A stretch of 11,520 nucleotides of DNA from Baffinella frigidus. Taxonomy: Eukaryota > Cryptophyceae > Cryptomonadales > Baffinellaceae. The stretch is taken from the NCBI GenBank assembly GCA_026770585.1, contig MU646373.1:814226-825745 (forward strand). The letters run 5' to 3'. More model-generated notes on the stretch are below. The model was not told the DNA's origin. It ran no database searches and saw only the letters and a program-made list of their open reading frames with translations. The DNA itself is not shown here. How positions within the stretch are numbered: the stretch's first letter is position 1.

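Noticed and set aside
1-11520. A second gene, rRNA or tRNA on either strand
   Set aside because: I looked for further family motifs and for structural RNA genes by eye and found none; a tRNA scan and a translated search would settle it.
1-11520. Identification as DDB1 or SF3B3, which share the propeller fold
   Set aside because: Segments such as GMLKICEIP-WPAR, GNLLGCRRIVQ and IQLLAPHTF follow CPSF160 in content and order; a profile search would confirm.
1-11520. Pseudogene of CPSF160
   Set aside because: All 17 exons are open, phases agree at every junction and splice sites are GT-AG; a dead gene of this length would be expected to show breaks.

Overview
The window is eukaryotic nuclear DNA. 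It holds the middle part of one intron-rich gene on the minus strand and no other gene I can support. Joining 17 short exons (54 to 141 nt) at GT-AG junctions with matching phases gives about 469 uninterrupted codons. These follow, in order, the middle third of CPSF160 (CPSF1 in animals, CFT1 in yeast), the beta-propeller scaffold of the pre-mRNA cleavage and polyadenylation factor. The gene runs off both ends: its 5' part lies beyond 11520 and its 3' part before position 1. Only about 12 percent of the window is coding.

The organism is probably an alga, most likely of the green lineage. Donors are often GTGCGT or GTACNN, the repeats are of the TTTAGGG (plant/algal) type, and several exons resemble plant CPSF160 more than animal CPSF160 (for example GNLLGCRRIVQ and GMLKICEIP). 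The comparisons come from remembered family sequences, not a search, so the lineage is inferred.

Layout in gene order, high to low coordinates. 11520-9453: exons 1 to 4, with telomere-like and CCCTGAAC-type repeats, and a tandem, in-frame, two-copy exon 4. 9452-6948: exons 5 to 7, with two copies of a CACCAACCCTCACGG inverted-repeat element, GAA and AGGG microsatellites and a copy of a second element family. 6947-4538: exons 8 to 11, with a foldback intron, decayed copies of exon 10 and several short inverted-repeat elements. 4537-1: exons 12 to 17, with three more exon-derived repeat arrays and a 109-nt intron made largely of TTTAGGG/TTTGGGG repeat.

The most striking property is that many exons are accompanied, in the adjoining introns, by degenerate copies of their own edge: the acceptor plus the first codons, or the last codons plus the donor. 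I see this for exons 3, 4, 5, 10, 12, 15, 16 and 17, with flank-only copies at exons 11, 13 and 14. Most copies are decayed. Exon 4 is the exception: both copies keep frame and splice sites and differ mainly at synonymous positions, which suggests alternative (perhaps mutually exclusive) exons.
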